From: Haloarchaeobius sp. HME9146
Lineage (GTDB): Archaea > Halobacteriota > Halobacteria > Halobacteriales > Natrialbaceae
Assembly: GCF_025399835.1 (NCBI RefSeq)
Contig: NZ_JAODVR010000001.1
Span: forward strand, 3,286,001-3,350,000
Length of the DNA stretch: 64,000 bases
Direction: 5' to 3'
Both the position numbers and the translations under genes were made by a program. How positions within the stretch are numbered: the first letter of the stretch is position 1; every line of letters starts with the position of its first letter. Shown piece by piece: positions 8,110-17,963 of this stretch. The notes beneath the pieces are model-generated. The model searched no databases. It was not told the DNA's origin and saw only the letters and a program-made list of their open reading frames with translations.

Positions 8110-8145
8110 TGCGAGTCACTCTAGGGGTTGGTGACAAGATAGCGA

Positions 8146-8158
8146 TTACTTACAGTAA
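8146..8158. promoter_or_regulatory. Palindrome TTACT-TAC-AGTAA upstream of DUF4397 gene
   Basis: A 13-bp inverted repeat with perfect 5-bp arms, 37-49 bp upstream of the minus-strand start at 8109. The position suits an operator or activator site. No regulator is identified. Confidence 0.35.
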
Positions 8159-8242
8159 CTGGGGGATGGGGTGGTTATTTCTCTCAGGATACTGGGTGGT
8201 GCACCCGTTACTTCTCCCAGCGAGGCGAGGAGAATCGGGGAA

Positions 8243-8569
8243 CTACGACGCCGCGAGTTCCTCTGCCACCGCCTCGGCGTCCAGCAGTGCCGGGTCGATG
8301 GCCAGCACCTCCTGTCCGCTGACGAACTCCGGGAGGGAGTCGTCGGTGAACGCCACGATTCGCACGTCGGGGTTCATCGTCTTCGCGATGGGGATCGAGG
8401 TCGCCTGTCCCACGTCCGTGAGGACGAACAGGTCGGCCTCGAGGATACCCGCCTCTTCGAGTGCGGGGCGGTTCGCCACGTCGGGAATCACCGTCACCTC
8501 GATGCCTTCGGCTTCGAGGGCGGCGACGAGTGCGTGTTCGTCTACACCGGCGAAGATGGCCTTCGTCAT
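8243..8569 (-). CDS. Small Rossmann-like protein linked to guaAB-pyrG
   Basis: The 108-residue protein reads like the N-terminal half of a TrkA/Rossmann fold: an opening strand MTKAIFAGVDE, then alternating strands and helices with VTVIPD, LFVLTD and VRIVAFTDD. No catalytic motif is seen. Haloarchaea have a conserved family of this size beside the nucleotide synthases (I believe DUF7126). It begins 4 bp after the guaAB stop on the same strand, so it is the last gene of the pyrG-guaAB operon. A regulatory or ligand-sensing role is a guess. Confidence 0.75.
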   Translation of the reverse strand: MTKAIFAGVDEHALVAALEAEGIEVTVIPDVANRPALEEAGILEADLFVLTDVGQATSIPIAKTMNPDVRIVAFTDDSLPEFVSGQEVLAIDPALLDAEAVAEELAAS

Positions 8570-8573
8570 CGTC

Positions 8574-9491
8574 TCACTCGTACTCGATGGTCGCCGGCGG
8601 TTTGTGCGTTACGTCGTACACCACGCGGGCGACGTTGTCGTTCGTACCGGTGATGCGCGACTGGATGCGCTGGAGGGTGTCCCAGTCGATGTTCTGGGCG
8701 CGGGCGGTCATGCCGTCACGCGATTCGACGGAGCGGACCGAGACGACCCAGCCGTGGACGCGGTTGTCGCCCTTGACGCCGGTCGCCTTGCCGATGACGG
8801 CCGCGAGGGCCTGCCACGGGTCGTACTCCTCCAGTTCCTCCTCGATGATGTGGTTCGACTCGCGGGCCACCTCGAGTTTCTCCTCCGTTATCTCGCCGAT
8901 GACGCGCACGGCGAGGCCGGGACCGGGGAACGGCATGCGCTCGGAGACGACCTCTTCGAGGTCCATCGCGCGAGCGACCTCGCGGACCTCGTCCTTGTAG
9001 AGGTCACGGACCGGCTCGACGATGCCCTCGAAGTCCATGACGTCGGGAAGACCGCCAACGTTGTGGTGGGACTTGATGCCACCTTCGGACTCGATACGGT
9101 CGGGGTAGATCGTTCCCTGCACGAGGTACTCCGCGTCGACTGCCTTCGCCTCGCGCTCGAACTCGCGGATGAACTGCTCACCGATTATCTCGCGCTTCTC
9201 CTCGGGGTCCGTAACCCCTTCGAGGGCGTCGAGGAAGCGGTCCTGTGCCTCGACGATGTCGAGCGAGTGCATGTAGTCGAACGTCTCGCGAATCTGCTCG
9301 GTCTCGCCCTTGCGCATCAGCCCCGTGTCCACGTAGATGGGCACGAGGTTGTCGCCGATGGCCTCGTAGGCCAGCGCGGCCGCGACCGAGGAGTCGACAC
9401 CGCCCGAGAGGGCGATGATGGCCTTCGAATCGCCGATTGCTTCCTGAATCTCTGCGACTGCTTCCGGGATGAACTCGTCTGTGTCTACCAT
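8574..9491 (-). CDS. guaAB: GMP synthase (glutamine-hydrolysing) subunit B
   Basis: The 305-residue ATP pyrophosphatase subunit converts XMP to GMP with ammonia supplied by a separate glutaminase subunit (split in archaea). The PP-loop [14 protein letters not shown] is at about residues 28-41, DTGLMRKGE at 55-63, and the C-terminal dimer domain has [16 protein letters not shown] and the end [25 protein letters not shown]-type XMP-binding tail. The glutaminase partner gene is not in this window. The start codon overlaps the pyrG stop by one base, indicating translation coupling. Confidence 0.96.
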   Translation of the reverse strand: MVDTDEFIPEAVAEIQEAIGDSKAIIALSGGVDSSVAAALAYEAIGDNLVPIYVDTGLMRKGETEQIRETFDYMHSLDIVEAQDRFLDALEGVTDPEEKREIIGEQFIREFEREAKAVDAEYLVQGTIYPDRIESEGGIKSHHNVGGLPDVMDFEGIVEPVRDLYKDEVREVARAMDLEEVVSERMPFPGPGLAVRVIGEITEEKLEVARESNHIIEEELEEYDPWQALAAVIGKATGVKGDNRVHGWVVSVRSVESRDGMTARAQNIDWDTLQRIQSRITGTNDNVARVVYDVTHKPPATIEYE

Positions 9492-11170
9492 TATGCTTCG
9501 ACCTCTTCGGTCTCCGTTTCGGAGTCGACGTCACGCTGTTGCTCGACGACGGCCTCGACGAGGCCGACGAACGGGGGCGATGCACGGCCGGGGCGGCTAC
9601 GGAACTCGGGGTGGAACTGCGTCCCGAAGAAGTACGGGTGGCCGTCGAGTTCCAGTATCTCCATCCGGTTGCCCGCGGTGCCCGAGAACACCATGTCGGA
9701 GTCCTCGAAGTCCTCGAAGTACTCGGGGTTCACCTCGTAGCGGTGACGGTGGCGCTCAGTGCAGGAGTCGCCGCCGTAGAGTCGGGCCGCGACCGTCCCG
9801 GACTCGATGTCGGTCTCGTGTGCGCCCAGACGCATCGTCCCGCCCATGTCCGTGACCTCGTACTGCTCGGGCAGGATGTCGATGACCGGGTGCGGGGTGT
9901 CCGCGTCCATCTCGGCGGAGTGTGCGCCCTCGAAGCCCAGCACGTTCCGGGCGTACTCGACGACCGCCATCTGGAAGCCCAGACAGAGGCCGAGGAACGG
10001 CACGTCGTTCTCGCGGGCGTACTTGACTGCCGCAATCTTGCCTTCGGTCCCGCGCGAGCCGAACCCACCGGGAACGACCACGCCGTCGCACTGGGCGAGG
10101 CGCTGGAAGTGCTCGCTGTCCTCGCCATCGGCGGCGAGTTCGTCGGCGTCGACCCACACCACGTTCACGTCGACGCGCTGGTCCAGTCCGGCGTGCTTCA
10201 GCGACTCGTGGACCGACATGTACGCGTCCTCGAGGTCGTACTTCCCGACCAGCGCGATGTCGACCTCGCCCTCGCGGTCGCGGGTGACGATGTTGCGCCA
10301 GGAGTTGTCGCGCTCGCGCTTCGGGAGCGCCCGGGAGAACAGCCCGAGCTGGTCCATCACGTACTCGTCGAGGCCCTCCTCCTCGACCATCAGCGGGACG
10401 TGGTAGATGTCCTCGACGTCGGGGTTCGAGAAGACCGCCTTCGTCGGCACGTCACAGAACAGCGCGATCTTCTCCTTCGTCTCGGGGTCGAGCTTGTCGT
10501 CGGCGCGCCCGACGAGCACGTCGGGCTGGAGGCCGATGCTGCGCAGCTCCTTCACGGAGTGCTGGGTCGGCTTCGTCTTCTGCTCGCCGTTCTTCGAGTA
10601 GGGAACCAGGGTGACGTGGACGAACAGCAGGTCGTCCTCGCTCTCTTCGTGGGCGAACTGGCGAAGGGCCTCGAGGTAGGGCATCCCCTCGATGTCCCCG
10701 ACGGTGCCGCCGATCTCGACGATACACACGTCGGTACCCTTGGCCGCCTCGCGGATGCGACGCTTGATGTCGTCGGTGACGTGCGGGATGACCTGCACCG
10801 TCTTCCCGAGGTAGTCGCCAGCACGCTCCTTCTCGATGACGTGCTTGTACGCCTTCCCCGTGGTGACGTTGTGGTCCGAGGTCATGTCGATGTCGAGGAA
10901 GCGCTCGTAGTTCCCCAGGTCGAGGTCGACCTCGCCACCGTCCTTGAGAACGTACACCTCGCCGTGCTGGAACGGGTTCATCGTCCCGGCGTCGACGTTC
11001 AGGTACGGGTCGACCTTGACCGCGGTCACGTCGAACCCGGCGTTCTTGAGAAGCCTGCCTGTACTCGCGGCCGTGATACCCTTCCCCAGCCCGGACATCA
11101 CGCCGCCTGTCACGAAGATGAATTTGTTCCCGAGTGTGGGGTCGTACCCCGTTTCGGAATCGGTCGACAT
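9491..11170 (-). CDS. pyrG: CTP synthase
   Basis: The 559-residue enzyme makes CTP from UTP, ATP and glutamine. The synthetase domain begins [17 protein letters not shown] (about 16-32), a P-loop, and has [20 protein letters not shown]. The C-terminal class I glutamine amidotransferase domain carries the nucleophile elbow LGLCLGFQ (Cys about 392) and the His-Glu pair in FHPEF near 520. It is the first gene of a pyrG-guaAB-small protein operon, giving pyrimidine and purine amination steps common control. Upstream lies a repeat element. Confidence 0.97.
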   Translation of the reverse strand: MSTDSETGYDPTLGNKFIFVTGGVMSGLGKGITAASTGRLLKNAGFDVTAVKVDPYLNVDAGTMNPFQHGEVYVLKDGGEVDLDLGNYERFLDIDMTSDHNVTTGKAYKHVIEKERAGDYLGKTVQVIPHVTDDIKRRIREAAKGTDVCIVEIGGTVGDIEGMPYLEALRQFAHEESEDDLLFVHVTLVPYSKNGEQKTKPTQHSVKELRSIGLQPDVLVGRADDKLDPETKEKIALFCDVPTKAVFSNPDVEDIYHVPLMVEEEGLDEYVMDQLGLFSRALPKRERDNSWRNIVTRDREGEVDIALVGKYDLEDAYMSVHESLKHAGLDQRVDVNVVWVDADELAADGEDSEHFQRLAQCDGVVVPGGFGSRGTEGKIAAVKYARENDVPFLGLCLGFQMAVVEYARNVLGFEGAHSAEMDADTPHPVIDILPEQYEVTDMGGTMRLGAHETDIESGTVAARLYGGDSCTERHRHRYEVNPEYFEDFEDSDMVFSGTAGNRMEILELDGHPYFFGTQFHPEFRSRPGRASPPFVGLVEAVVEQQRDVDSETETEEVEA

Positions 11171-11290
11171 ACTGACTGTGCGCGAGAGTCACTCAAAACG
11201 ATTTCGGAGACGTTCGGACGTGTGAATGGCTGTCTTTCAGCCGGGCGAAAGGAAGGGCGGGTTCGGGGGCGAAACACGACGACGAAACCG

Positions 11291-11473
11291 GTGTGGCGCG
11301 CGCGGTGTCGTGTGCCGAACACCAGTGAGGCCACGACTCGGAAGCGCGCGAGGGAGGACCGGAGTGAAGCGTAGCGAAACGGAGGGAGTCGGCTGGGGAG
11401 GGTGTGGTGCGGTTGCGGGGCGGTGGCGGGGCGGTGGGGGGCGGTGGCGGTCGTCGCCACCAGCGCGAGGAAC
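11291..11473. repeat. Half copy of the long palindromic repeat (copy A)
   Basis: This stretch matches the right half of the elements at 38657-39071 and 46097-46436: GTGGCGCGCGCGG at 11292, GCGCGCGAGGGAGGACCGGA at about 11344, then GGAGGGAGTCGGCTGGGGAGGGTGTGG (11381-11407 region) and a degenerate end CCACCAGCGCGAG. No left arm with the same core is found upstream, so it is a truncated copy. It occupies the divergent intergenic region between pyrG and the small winged-helix gene; the rest of that region (11171-11290 and 11474-11570) shows nothing else I can identify. Confidence 0.75.
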
Positions 11474-11573
11474 TGAGTTCACGGCTACACGACCGACGAT
11501 GCCAGCTGGACCGACCCCCGACGAGCCGTGATTCCGCCGGTATCCTTCCCGTGGACCCTGAACAATTAGGACC

Positions 11574-11583
11574 GAAACTTATG
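11574..11583 (+). promoter_or_regulatory. TATA-like box of the small winged-helix gene
   Basis: GAAACTTATG sits about 30 nt upstream of the ATG at 11608 and supports that start over the ATG at 11581, which lies inside the box. Confidence 0.45.
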
Positions 11584-11607
11584 CTCCTTGCTACCGAACC
11601 ACGTAGC

Positions 11608-11838
11608 ATGCCGACCGTCCGTGCGGACTCACACAGGGGGAGAGTATGCGGCGCGCTCACGACAGACGACTGGAAGGACTGCCACGACGTGGCGAGAGAG
11701 ACCGAGTACTCGGCCGAGAGCGCCTCCAGCATGCTCGCCGACGTGAACCGGGCGGGGTACGTCGAGCGAAAGCGGGTTGGGGAGAACTACGGCGTCGAGT
11801 TCGAGTATCGTCTGAAAGAGACCGTCCGGGTGCAGTAA
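11608..11838 (+). CDS. Small winged-helix protein, 76 aa
   Basis: After a short head, residues about 18-70 read as a winged helix: ALTTDDWKDCHDVARETEYS (helices 1-2), SAESASSMLADVNRAGYVERKR (recognition helix) and a beta wing GENYGVEFEYRLKE. It is a likely DNA-binding regulator of unknown target. I use the ATG at 11608 because the TATA-like box at 11574-11583 covers the earlier ATG. It is convergent with the ABC transporter operon, whose last gene ends 13 bp away. Confidence 0.68.
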   Translation: MPTVRADSHRGRVCGALTTDDWKDCHDVARETEYSAESASSMLADVNRAGYVERKRVGENYGVEFEYRLKETVRVQ

Positions 11839-11850
11839 GCACCGGTATCG

Positions 11851-12924
11851 TCAGTCGTCGGAGTGCACAGCCGACTCTTCTGCGACCGAATCCTCCGCGT
11901 GCGAGAGCGGTTCGCTCTCCCAGTAGTCGTGGTCACCGTCGAGCCGGAAGCACGTCGCCTGATGCTGCGGGCCGTGCTCGTAGGCCGGCGGTTTCTCCGT
12001 CTTGCACGCCTCGGTGGCGTACGGGCACCGGGTGTGGAACCGACAGCCCGAGGGCGGGTTCCGCGGCGAGGGAACGTCGCCCTCCAGCACGTCGCCCCGG
12101 CGACCGTACTCCTCGACCGAGGGTCGCGGCACGCTCTCGAGCAGCGCCTGCGTGTACGGGTGCTGCGGGTTCTCGAATATCTCGTCGACCGGGCCGGTCT
12201 CGACGATCTCGCCGAGATACATCACGGCCACGCGGTCGGAGATGTGCCGGACCACGGAGAGGTCGTGGGCGACGAACAGGTACGTCAGCCCGAACTCCTC
12301 CTGCAGGTCGCCGAGCAGGTTGAGCACCTGCGCCTGCACGGAGACGTCCAGCGCGGACACCGGCTCGTCGAGCACGATGAACTCGGGGTCGAGCGCGATG
12401 GCGCGGGCGATGCCGATGCGCTGGCGCTGGCCCCCGGAGAACTCGTGGGGGTACCGGTCGACCTGACTCGCCGAGAGCCCGACGCGCTCGAGCAGTTCCG
12501 CGGCGCGTTCCTGGCGCTCCTCGCGGTCCGCGATACCGTGGATGCGCAGGCTCTCGGTGACGATCTCGCCGATGGTCATCCGCGGGTCGAGGCTGGAGAA
12601 CGGGTCCTGGAAGACGATCTGGGCGTTCCGGCGGAACGCCTTCAGTTCCGCCTTGTCCATCTCGAAGACGTTCTCGCCGTCGAACTCCACGGTGCCGCCG
12701 GTGGCCTCGCGGAGCCGGAGGACGGTCTCGCTGGTGGTGGACTTCCCACAGCCGGACTCGCCGACGAGCCCGAGCGTCTCGCCCTCCTGGACCTCGAAGG
12801 AGACCCCGTCGACGGCCTTGACGCTCTGTGTCTCGTTGCCGAGCAGGCTGTCGAGGAACGTGTCGTTCTCGTAGTAGTACTTCTCCAGGTCGGTCACGCG
12901 CAGCAGTGGCTCGCTCTCACTCAT
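11851..12924 (-). CDS. dppF: Oligopeptide/dipeptide ABC transporter ATP-binding protein (DppF/OppF)
   Basis: The 357-residue ATPase has Walker [10 protein letters not shown] (about 57-65), Q-loop [12 protein letters not shown] (about 106-117), the signature [14 protein letters not shown] (about 165-178), Walker [15 protein letters not shown] and the H-loop FVAHDLSVV. The C-terminal extension with [15 protein letters not shown] is the cysteine-rich oligopeptide-transporter C-terminal domain that commonly binds an Fe-S cluster. I start at [10 protein letters not shown] (12924), 8 bp inside the preceding ATPase gene; the longer form would overlap it far more. It is the last gene of a five-gene importer operon. 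Confidence 0.95.
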   Translation of the reverse strand: MSESEPLLRVTDLEKYYYENDTFLDSLLGNETQSVKAVDGVSFEVQEGETLGLVGESGCGKSTTSETVLRLREATGGTVEFDGENVFEMDKAELKAFRRNAQIVFQDPFSSLDPRMTIGEIVTESLRIHGIADREERQERAAELLERVGLSASQVDRYPHEFSGGQRQRIGIARAIALDPEFIVLDEPVSALDVSVQAQVLNLLGDLQEEFGLTYLFVAHDLSVVRHISDRVAVMYLGEIVETGPVDEIFENPQHPYTQALLESVPRPSVEEYGRRGDVLEGDVPSPRNPPSGCRFHTRCPYATEACKTEKPPAYEHGPQHQATCFRLDGDHDYWESEPLSHAEDSVAEESAVHSDD

Positions 12925-14110
12925 CGGAATCACCTCGCTCGAAGTAGTCGTCGGGAAGCGCCTGTCCAGGGTCGTACTCGCCGTCGGCGAGCACGCACCG
13001 GGCGACGTGGTCCGGGTCGTCCCCGACCTGTCGATGCTCGGGCCGGGAGAGACAGGACTCCATCGCCTTCGGACAGCGGTCGGCGAAGTAACACCGGTCA
13101 CCCATCTCGCTGTCGAGCAGGCTTGGGACGTTCCCTTCGATGGGGTCGAGGCGCGGTTCGGGGTCGTCGAGGTCCGGCAACGAACCGAGCAGCCCCTGCG
13201 TGTAGGGGTGGGTCGGGCTGTCGAAGACGGCCTCGAGCGACCCGCGTTCGACGACCTCGCCCGCGTACATGACCGCGACCCGCTCGCACATCCGGGCGAC
13301 GACGCCGAGGTCGTGTGTGATGAGCACGATGCTCATCCCGCGCTCCTCCTGGATGTCGCGCAGGAGGTCCAGAATCTGGGCCTGGATGGTCACGTCGAGC
13401 GCGGTCGTCGGCTCGTCCGCGATGAGCACGTCCGGCTCGCCGGCGAGTGCCTGTGCGACCATCGCGCGCTGGAGCATCCCGCCGGAGAACTCGTGGGGGT
13501 GCTGGTCGGCGCGCTCGGCCGCGTCGGGGATGCCGACCTGGTCGAGCAGTTCGATTGCCCGCGCGTGGCTCTCCTCGCTGGTGTAGGAGCGGTCCGGCAG
13601 GAAGCTGTCGACGATGAGGTTCCCGAGACCGTAGCCCTGGGTCCGCGACCGCGTCTTCCGGGGGTTGGCGGTGGTCCGGCGCTGGACCTCGACCGCCTCG
13701 GCGATCTGCTCGCCGACCGTGAGCGACGGGTTGAAACTCGACATCGGGTCCTGGAAGATGGTGCTGAACGTCGGCCCTCGCAGGGAGCGACGCACACCCT
13801 TCGGGAGTTTGCGGAGGTCGACGAAGTCACCGTCGACCGCCGTGGGCTCTTTCGACTCGAACTCCTCGGCGAGGTCGGCGTCGCGCAGCCACACCCGGCC
13901 GTCGGTCACCCGACCCGGCGACTCCACCAGGTCGATGACCGACAGCGCGGTGACCGATTTGCCAGAGCCGGACTCGCCGACGATGCCCAGAATCTCGTTC
14001 TCGCGCACGTCGAACGACACCGACTCGCAGGCGTTGACCTGCCCCTCCTCCGTGAAGAAGCGCGTCGAGAGGTCCTCGACGCGGAGCAGGTCCTCGTGTG
14101 CTCGGCTCAT
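12917..14110 (-). CDS. dppD: Oligopeptide/dipeptide ABC transporter ATP-binding protein (DppD/OppD)
   Basis: The 397-residue ATPase pairs with the DppF-type protein. It has Walker [10 protein letters not shown] (about 46-54), a long Q-loop region with [12 protein letters not shown] (about 118-129), an insertion rich in Arg and Thr (about 140-180), the signature [16 protein letters not shown], Walker [13 protein letters not shown] and H-loop LITHDLGVV. Near the C-terminus [17 protein letters not shown] is the cysteine-rich tail of the family. Its start shares one base with the dppC stop. Confidence 0.95.
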   Translation of the reverse strand: MSRAHEDLLRVEDLSTRFFTEEGQVNACESVSFDVRENEILGIVGESGSGKSVTALSVIDLVESPGRVTDGRVWLRDADLAEEFESKEPTAVDGDFVDLRKLPKGVRRSLRGPTFSTIFQDPMSSFNPSLTVGEQIAEAVEVQRRTTANPRKTRSRTQGYGLGNLIVDSFLPDRSYTSEESHARAIELLDQVGIPDAAERADQHPHEFSGGMLQRAMVAQALAGEPDVLIADEPTTALDVTIQAQILDLLRDIQEERGMSIVLITHDLGVVARMCERVAVMYAGEVVERGSLEAVFDSPTHPYTQGLLGSLPDLDDPEPRLDPIEGNVPSLLDSEMGDRCYFADRCPKAMESCLSRPEHRQVGDDPDHVARCVLADGEYDPGQALPDDYFERGDSDE

Positions 14111-15216
14111 CAGACACCACCCTCCCCTTCGATACCGGGGTCGAGGGCGTCCCTGAGCCAGTCACCGACGAGGTTCAGCCCGACGACGGTGATGACGATG
14201 GCCAGCCCGGGCATGGCGGCGATCCACCACGCCGTGGTCTGGTACTCGCGCCCCAGGGCGATGTCGAAGCCCCAGGAGACGTTCGCGGCCGAGAAGCCGA
14301 GGAACGACAGTGCGCTCTCCAGCAGGATGATGGCCGCGACCTGGATGGTCGCCAGCACGAGGATGGGCGTCACGGCGTTGGGCAGGATGTGCCGGAGCAG
14401 GATGGTCGCGTCGCTCGCGCCCATCGAGCGGGCCGCCTTGACGTAGGACTCCTCGCGCAGGCTGAGTGCCTCCCCGCGGGCGACGCGGGCGAACCACACC
14501 CAGTTGACGAGCGCAACGACCACGATGACCGTCCCCGGCAGTATCGTCTGCGTCGGCATCGGCCCGGGGAGCCCGATGGCGTCACGGAAGACGCTGACGA
14601 GCCCGAGCTGGACGAACGGGTCCGGGATGGCGAGTTTCGCCTGTCCCCAGACCCCGACCAGCGCGATGGCCAGCACGAGCGACGGGAACGCGAGCATGAC
14701 GTCGGCCGCCCGCATCAGGGCGTCGTCGACCTTGCCGCGGTAGTAGCCCGCGGAGAGGCCGACCGTGACGCCGATGAGCGTGGCGAGTGACGTCCCGAGG
14801 ACGCCGACGAGCAGCGACACCCGCGCCCCGTATATCAGCCGGGAGAGGATGTCACGACCGTTCCCGTCGGTCCCCAGTGGGTGGTCCCACGACGCGTTGT
14901 TGTAGACGGTCCTCGTCTCGGTCACGATCTCGCCGTCCTCGAAGACGACGCTCCCGTTCTCCTTGACCTGGACCTCCTGGACCGACTTCTCGGAGAAGCC
15001 GACGGGCGGCAAGCGCGACTCCTCCAAGTTCTGCTTGGTCGGCCGGTCGGGCGCGACGAACGGTGCGAACACCGCGACGCAGACGACCAGCACGACGATG
15101 GCGATACCGATCTTCGCCAGCCCGTTCCGGGCGAGTTCCTTCTTCAGGTTCCTGACGGTCCGTGGAGAGAGCGTCAGGCCACGCAACAGTTTCAGTAGTG
15201 AATCGAGAGATGCCAT
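14110..15216 (-). CDS. dppC: ABC transporter permease (DppC type)
   Basis: The 368-residue permease has an N-terminal TM helix (about 32-54), a large external segment, and then five TM helices with the EAA loop RGEALSLREESYVKAARSMGAS (about 245-266 contains the conserved EAA...G pattern). That is the DppC/OppC topology. It forms the membrane channel with DppB. One-base overlaps with its neighbours on both sides indicate a tight operon. Confidence 0.94.
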   Translation of the reverse strand: MASLDSLLKLLRGLTLSPRTVRNLKKELARNGLAKIGIAIVVLVVCVAVFAPFVAPDRPTKQNLEESRLPPVGFSEKSVQEVQVKENGSVVFEDGEIVTETRTVYNNASWDHPLGTDGNGRDILSRLIYGARVSLLVGVLGTSLATLIGVTVGLSAGYYRGKVDDALMRAADVMLAFPSLVLAIALVGVWGQAKLAIPDPFVQLGLVSVFRDAIGLPGPMPTQTILPGTVIVVVALVNWVWFARVARGEALSLREESYVKAARSMGASDATILLRHILPNAVTPILVLATIQVAAIILLESALSFLGFSAANVSWGFDIALGREYQTTAWWIAAMPGLAIVITVVGLNLVGDWLRDALDPGIEGEGGV

Positions 15217-16214
15217 CAGTCGAATCCCACCCGGGGGTTGATGTACGCGTACAGCGTGTCGACCGCGATGTTCACGACGACGAAGCCGACGGCGATGACG
15301 ATGAGCGAGCCCTGCACCATCGGCCAGTCACGGGCCCGGATGCTACCGATGAGCAGCTGGCCGAGCCCCGGCCAGTCGAACACCGACTCCGTGATGACCG
15401 CGCCACCGATGAGCGAGCCGAGCTGGAGCCCGACCACGGTGACGATGGGGATGAGCGTGTTCCGCAGGACGTGCCGGTAGCGCACCAGCACCTCCGGGAG
15501 TCCCTTCGCCCGCGAGGCACGGACGTACGACTTCCCGAGCTCGTCGAGCATACCGCTTCGGGTGAGCCGTGTGATGAGCGCCGTGAAGTACGTCCCCAGC
15601 GTGATGGCGGGGAGCGTGATGTAGCTCAGCCACGTGACGAACCCGTTGATCGCCGCCCCGGGCTGGCCGCTGAGCAGGAGCCCGACGACCGCCGGGAAGC
15701 CGATTCCCCGCTGGCTCGTCGGGAACACGTCCAGCTGGACGGCGAAGATGATGACGAGCATCACGCCGAGCCAGAAGTTCGGCGTCGAGATGCCACCCAG
15801 CGAGAACAGCGTCGCGAGGTAGTCCGGTGGCTCGTGCCGTCGAGTCGCACTGACGACGCCGAGCGGAATCGCGAGCACGACCGCGACGATGGTCGCCGCG
15901 ATGGCGAGTTCGAGCGTCGCCGGCAGCGTCCGCATCACACGCGACGTGACCGCGGTGTTGTTCGTCAGGGACGTGCCGAGGTCGCCGAACGGGATGCCTG
16001 CGAGGAACTCCAGGTACTGGATGTGGATGGGCTTGTCCAGCCCGAGCTCGCGGATGACCTGCTGGCGGACCTCGGGCGCGACGTCGGGCGGGAGCAGGAC
16101 GTTCGCCGGGTTCCCGGGAGCGATGACCCGGAGCCCGAAGACGACCGTCACGACACCCCAGACGACGAGGAGCCCTTGCAGTGTTCGTTTTGTCAGAAAA
16201 CGGACGAGGGACAT
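15216..16214 (-). CDS. dppB: ABC transporter permease (DppB type)
   Basis: The 332-residue permease begins MSLVRFLTKRTLQGLLVVWGVV, the DppB first helix, and has the GDLGTSL motif near 78, six TM helices and the EAA loop LDELGKSYVRASRAKGLPE (about 225-243). It partners DppC. It lies 10 bp after the substrate-binding protein gene, giving the order A-B-C-D-F on the minus strand. Confidence 0.95.
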   Translation of the reverse strand: MSLVRFLTKRTLQGLLVVWGVVTVVFGLRVIAPGNPANVLLPPDVAPEVRQQVIRELGLDKPIHIQYLEFLAGIPFGDLGTSLTNNTAVTSRVMRTLPATLELAIAATIVAVVLAIPLGVVSATRRHEPPDYLATLFSLGGISTPNFWLGVMLVIIFAVQLDVFPTSQRGIGFPAVVGLLLSGQPGAAINGFVTWLSYITLPAITLGTYFTALITRLTRSGMLDELGKSYVRASRAKGLPEVLVRYRHVLRNTLIPIVTVVGLQLGSLIGGAVITESVFDWPGLGQLLIGSIRARDWPMVQGSLIVIAVGFVVVNIAVDTLYAYINPRVGFD

Positions 16215-16224
16215 GGTGGTTCTA

Positions 16225-17787
16225 CTATTCGCTCTTGCTCATCGCGTAGGCGTCGATGCGCTCGTCGGAGCGGGGCTCCCAGTCGATGCGGTCCGCGACA
16301 CCGTAGACGCTGAACTGACGGTTCAGGAAGATCCACGGGGCCTCGTCGTGTGCGAGGGCGTTCGCCTCCTGCAGCGTGCTCGTCCGGGCGTCGCCGGTCT
16401 GGTTGGCCGCCTTCTCGAGCAGCGAGTCGAACTCGTCGTTGCTCCAGGTCGTGAGCGCGCCGTCGCTGGCGAGCAGCGCCTTCATGACGAGGGCACCCTC
16501 GAACGTCGCCTCACCCCAGCCGATGAGGTACCACTTCGGCTTGTCCTCGATGTTCCCGGTGAGGAGCTCGTCGACGAGCGACCCGAAGTCGCGCTGTTTG
16601 ACCGTCGCGGAGACGTTCGACAGTTCGTCGATGTAGCCCGCGACCGCCTGGGCGATCTCGAGGTCCTTGAGGTAGCGCCCCGAGGGCGTGTGGAGTTCGA
16701 TCTCCGCGCCCGCGTGGCCGCTGGACTCGACGAGCGCCTCGGCCTCTTCGGGGTCGTACGGGTACGGCTCGACGTCGGGGTTGTGCCCGACGAAGTTCTC
16801 CAGGGTCGGCTGTCCGGTCTGGGCACCGAAGCCGCCGAGGACGTTCGAGACGATGCTCTCGAGGTCGATGGCGTAGTTCAGCGCCTGGCGGAACTCCGTG
16901 GAGGAGAACGGCTCGACGTCGTAGCGCAGCGCGTTGTAGATGATACGCGTACTCGGGGAGGCCTTGACGGACGTGCCGTCGTTGTTCTCGACCTCCGAGA
17001 CCTGCTGGGGCGGGACGTTGACGATGACGTCGGTCTCGCCAGCGACGAGCTGGTTGACACGCGTACTGGACTCGGTGGCCGCCTTGAACGTCAGCTGGGA
17101 GACCTCGGCGGGGTCGTTCCAGTACTCCTCGTTCCGGACGAGGACGACCTCCTGGTCCTCGGTGTAGGTGTCGAGCTTGAACGGGCCCGTTCCGTTCATG
17201 TCCTGTGCGATCTCCTGCTTCGAGCGCTCCTCGATCCAGGACTTCTGGACGATGTCGCAGTAGGTCGCGAACTCGGAGAAGACGATGGGGTTGACGCCGT
17301 CCGTGTTGACGGTGATCTTTCCATCGCCGGCTTCGGCACCGGTGACACCCGCCAGCTGGTCGCTCTGCGGGCTGGCGAAGCCGACGTCCTCCTTGACGAT
17401 ACGGTTGATGCTGTAGGCGGCGTCCTCGGCGGTGAACTCGTCGCCGTTGTGGAACGTCGCGTCCGTCCGGAGTTCGAACTCGACGGCGGGCTCGCCGTCG
17501 ACGCGGGAGAAGCCGGTCGCGAGTGCGTTGACCATCTTCCCGTCGGCGTCGCGGGTGAGCAGGCCCTCGTAGGCGTGCAGCATCACGACGTCTGTCGGGG
17601 TCTCACGGTGGTCGTGTGGGTCGAGCCCCGAGGGCATGTTGCCCTGGGTGACGGTTACTTCGAAGTCACCCAGGGACTCCTCGCCCCCGCCTCCGAGACC
17701 GCCGATACACCCTGCTGCAGAAGCGGCGACCGCGGTCGCGCCCGCATATTTCAAGAATCCACGCCGGTCGGTGGTGCGTTCTGGCAT
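16225..17787 (-). CDS. ABC transporter substrate-binding lipoprotein (family 5)
   Basis: The 520-residue protein opens with DRRGFLKYAGATAVAASAAGC: a twin-arginine motif, a hydrophobic run and a lipobox ending in Cys27, so it should be exported folded and lipid-anchored outside. The body is the family 5 extracellular solute-binding fold (peptide, nickel or other ligands), with GLDPHDHRETPTDVV and the RTDATFHNGDEFTAEDAAYS block (about 115-140). It is the first gene of the importer operon. A TATA-like box (17812-17818) lies at leaderless distance. Ligand is not predictable; peptides are the default. Confidence 0.94.
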   Translation of the reverse strand: MPERTTDRRGFLKYAGATAVAASAAGCIGGLGGGGEESLGDFEVTVTQGNMPSGLDPHDHRETPTDVVMLHAYEGLLTRDADGKMVNALATGFSRVDGEPAVEFELRTDATFHNGDEFTAEDAAYSINRIVKEDVGFASPQSDQLAGVTGAEAGDGKITVNTDGVNPIVFSEFATYCDIVQKSWIEERSKQEIAQDMNGTGPFKLDTYTEDQEVVLVRNEEYWNDPAEVSQLTFKAATESSTRVNQLVAGETDVIVNVPPQQVSEVENNDGTSVKASPSTRIIYNALRYDVEPFSSTEFRQALNYAIDLESIVSNVLGGFGAQTGQPTLENFVGHNPDVEPYPYDPEEAEALVESSGHAGAEIELHTPSGRYLKDLEIAQAVAGYIDELSNVSATVKQRDFGSLVDELLTGNIEDKPKWYLIGWGEATFEGALVMKALLASDGALTTWSNDEFDSLLEKAANQTGDARTSTLQEANALAHDEAPWIFLNRQFSVYGVADRIDWEPRSDERIDAYAMSKSE

Positions 17788-17811
17788 AGGCCGGTACTAC
17801 CCAACACGGCC

Positions 17812-17818
17812 ATATAAA
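17812..17818 (-). promoter_or_regulatory. TATA box of the ABC importer operon
   Basis: On the minus strand TTTATAT ends about 25 nt upstream of the start codon at 17787, which predicts a leaderless mRNA for the five-gene operon. Confidence 0.6.
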
Positions 17819-17932
17819 TCCCACTACCCATGCGCACGAATCACAAAGGAACCAATCGTAAATTAAAGATATCAGGCCGTGTATCCCGGAATCTACCGAC
17901 CGGAATCTCCGGAGCGGGAATCGAAGGACACA

Positions 17933-17939
17933 GTATAAG
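17933..17939 (+). promoter_or_regulatory. TATA box of the first M14 gene
   Basis: GTATAAG lies 25-31 nt upstream of the ATG at 17964, consistent with leaderless transcription. Confidence 0.6.
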
Positions 17940-17963
17940 TCAGGCGCGTCCCAGCCTCGTTCC

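Noticed and set aside
9539-11374. A 611-residue plus-strand frame opposite pyrG
   Set aside because: It mirrors pyrG codon for codon, is rich in Val/Leu/Asp/Arg as antisense frames are here, and has no motif.
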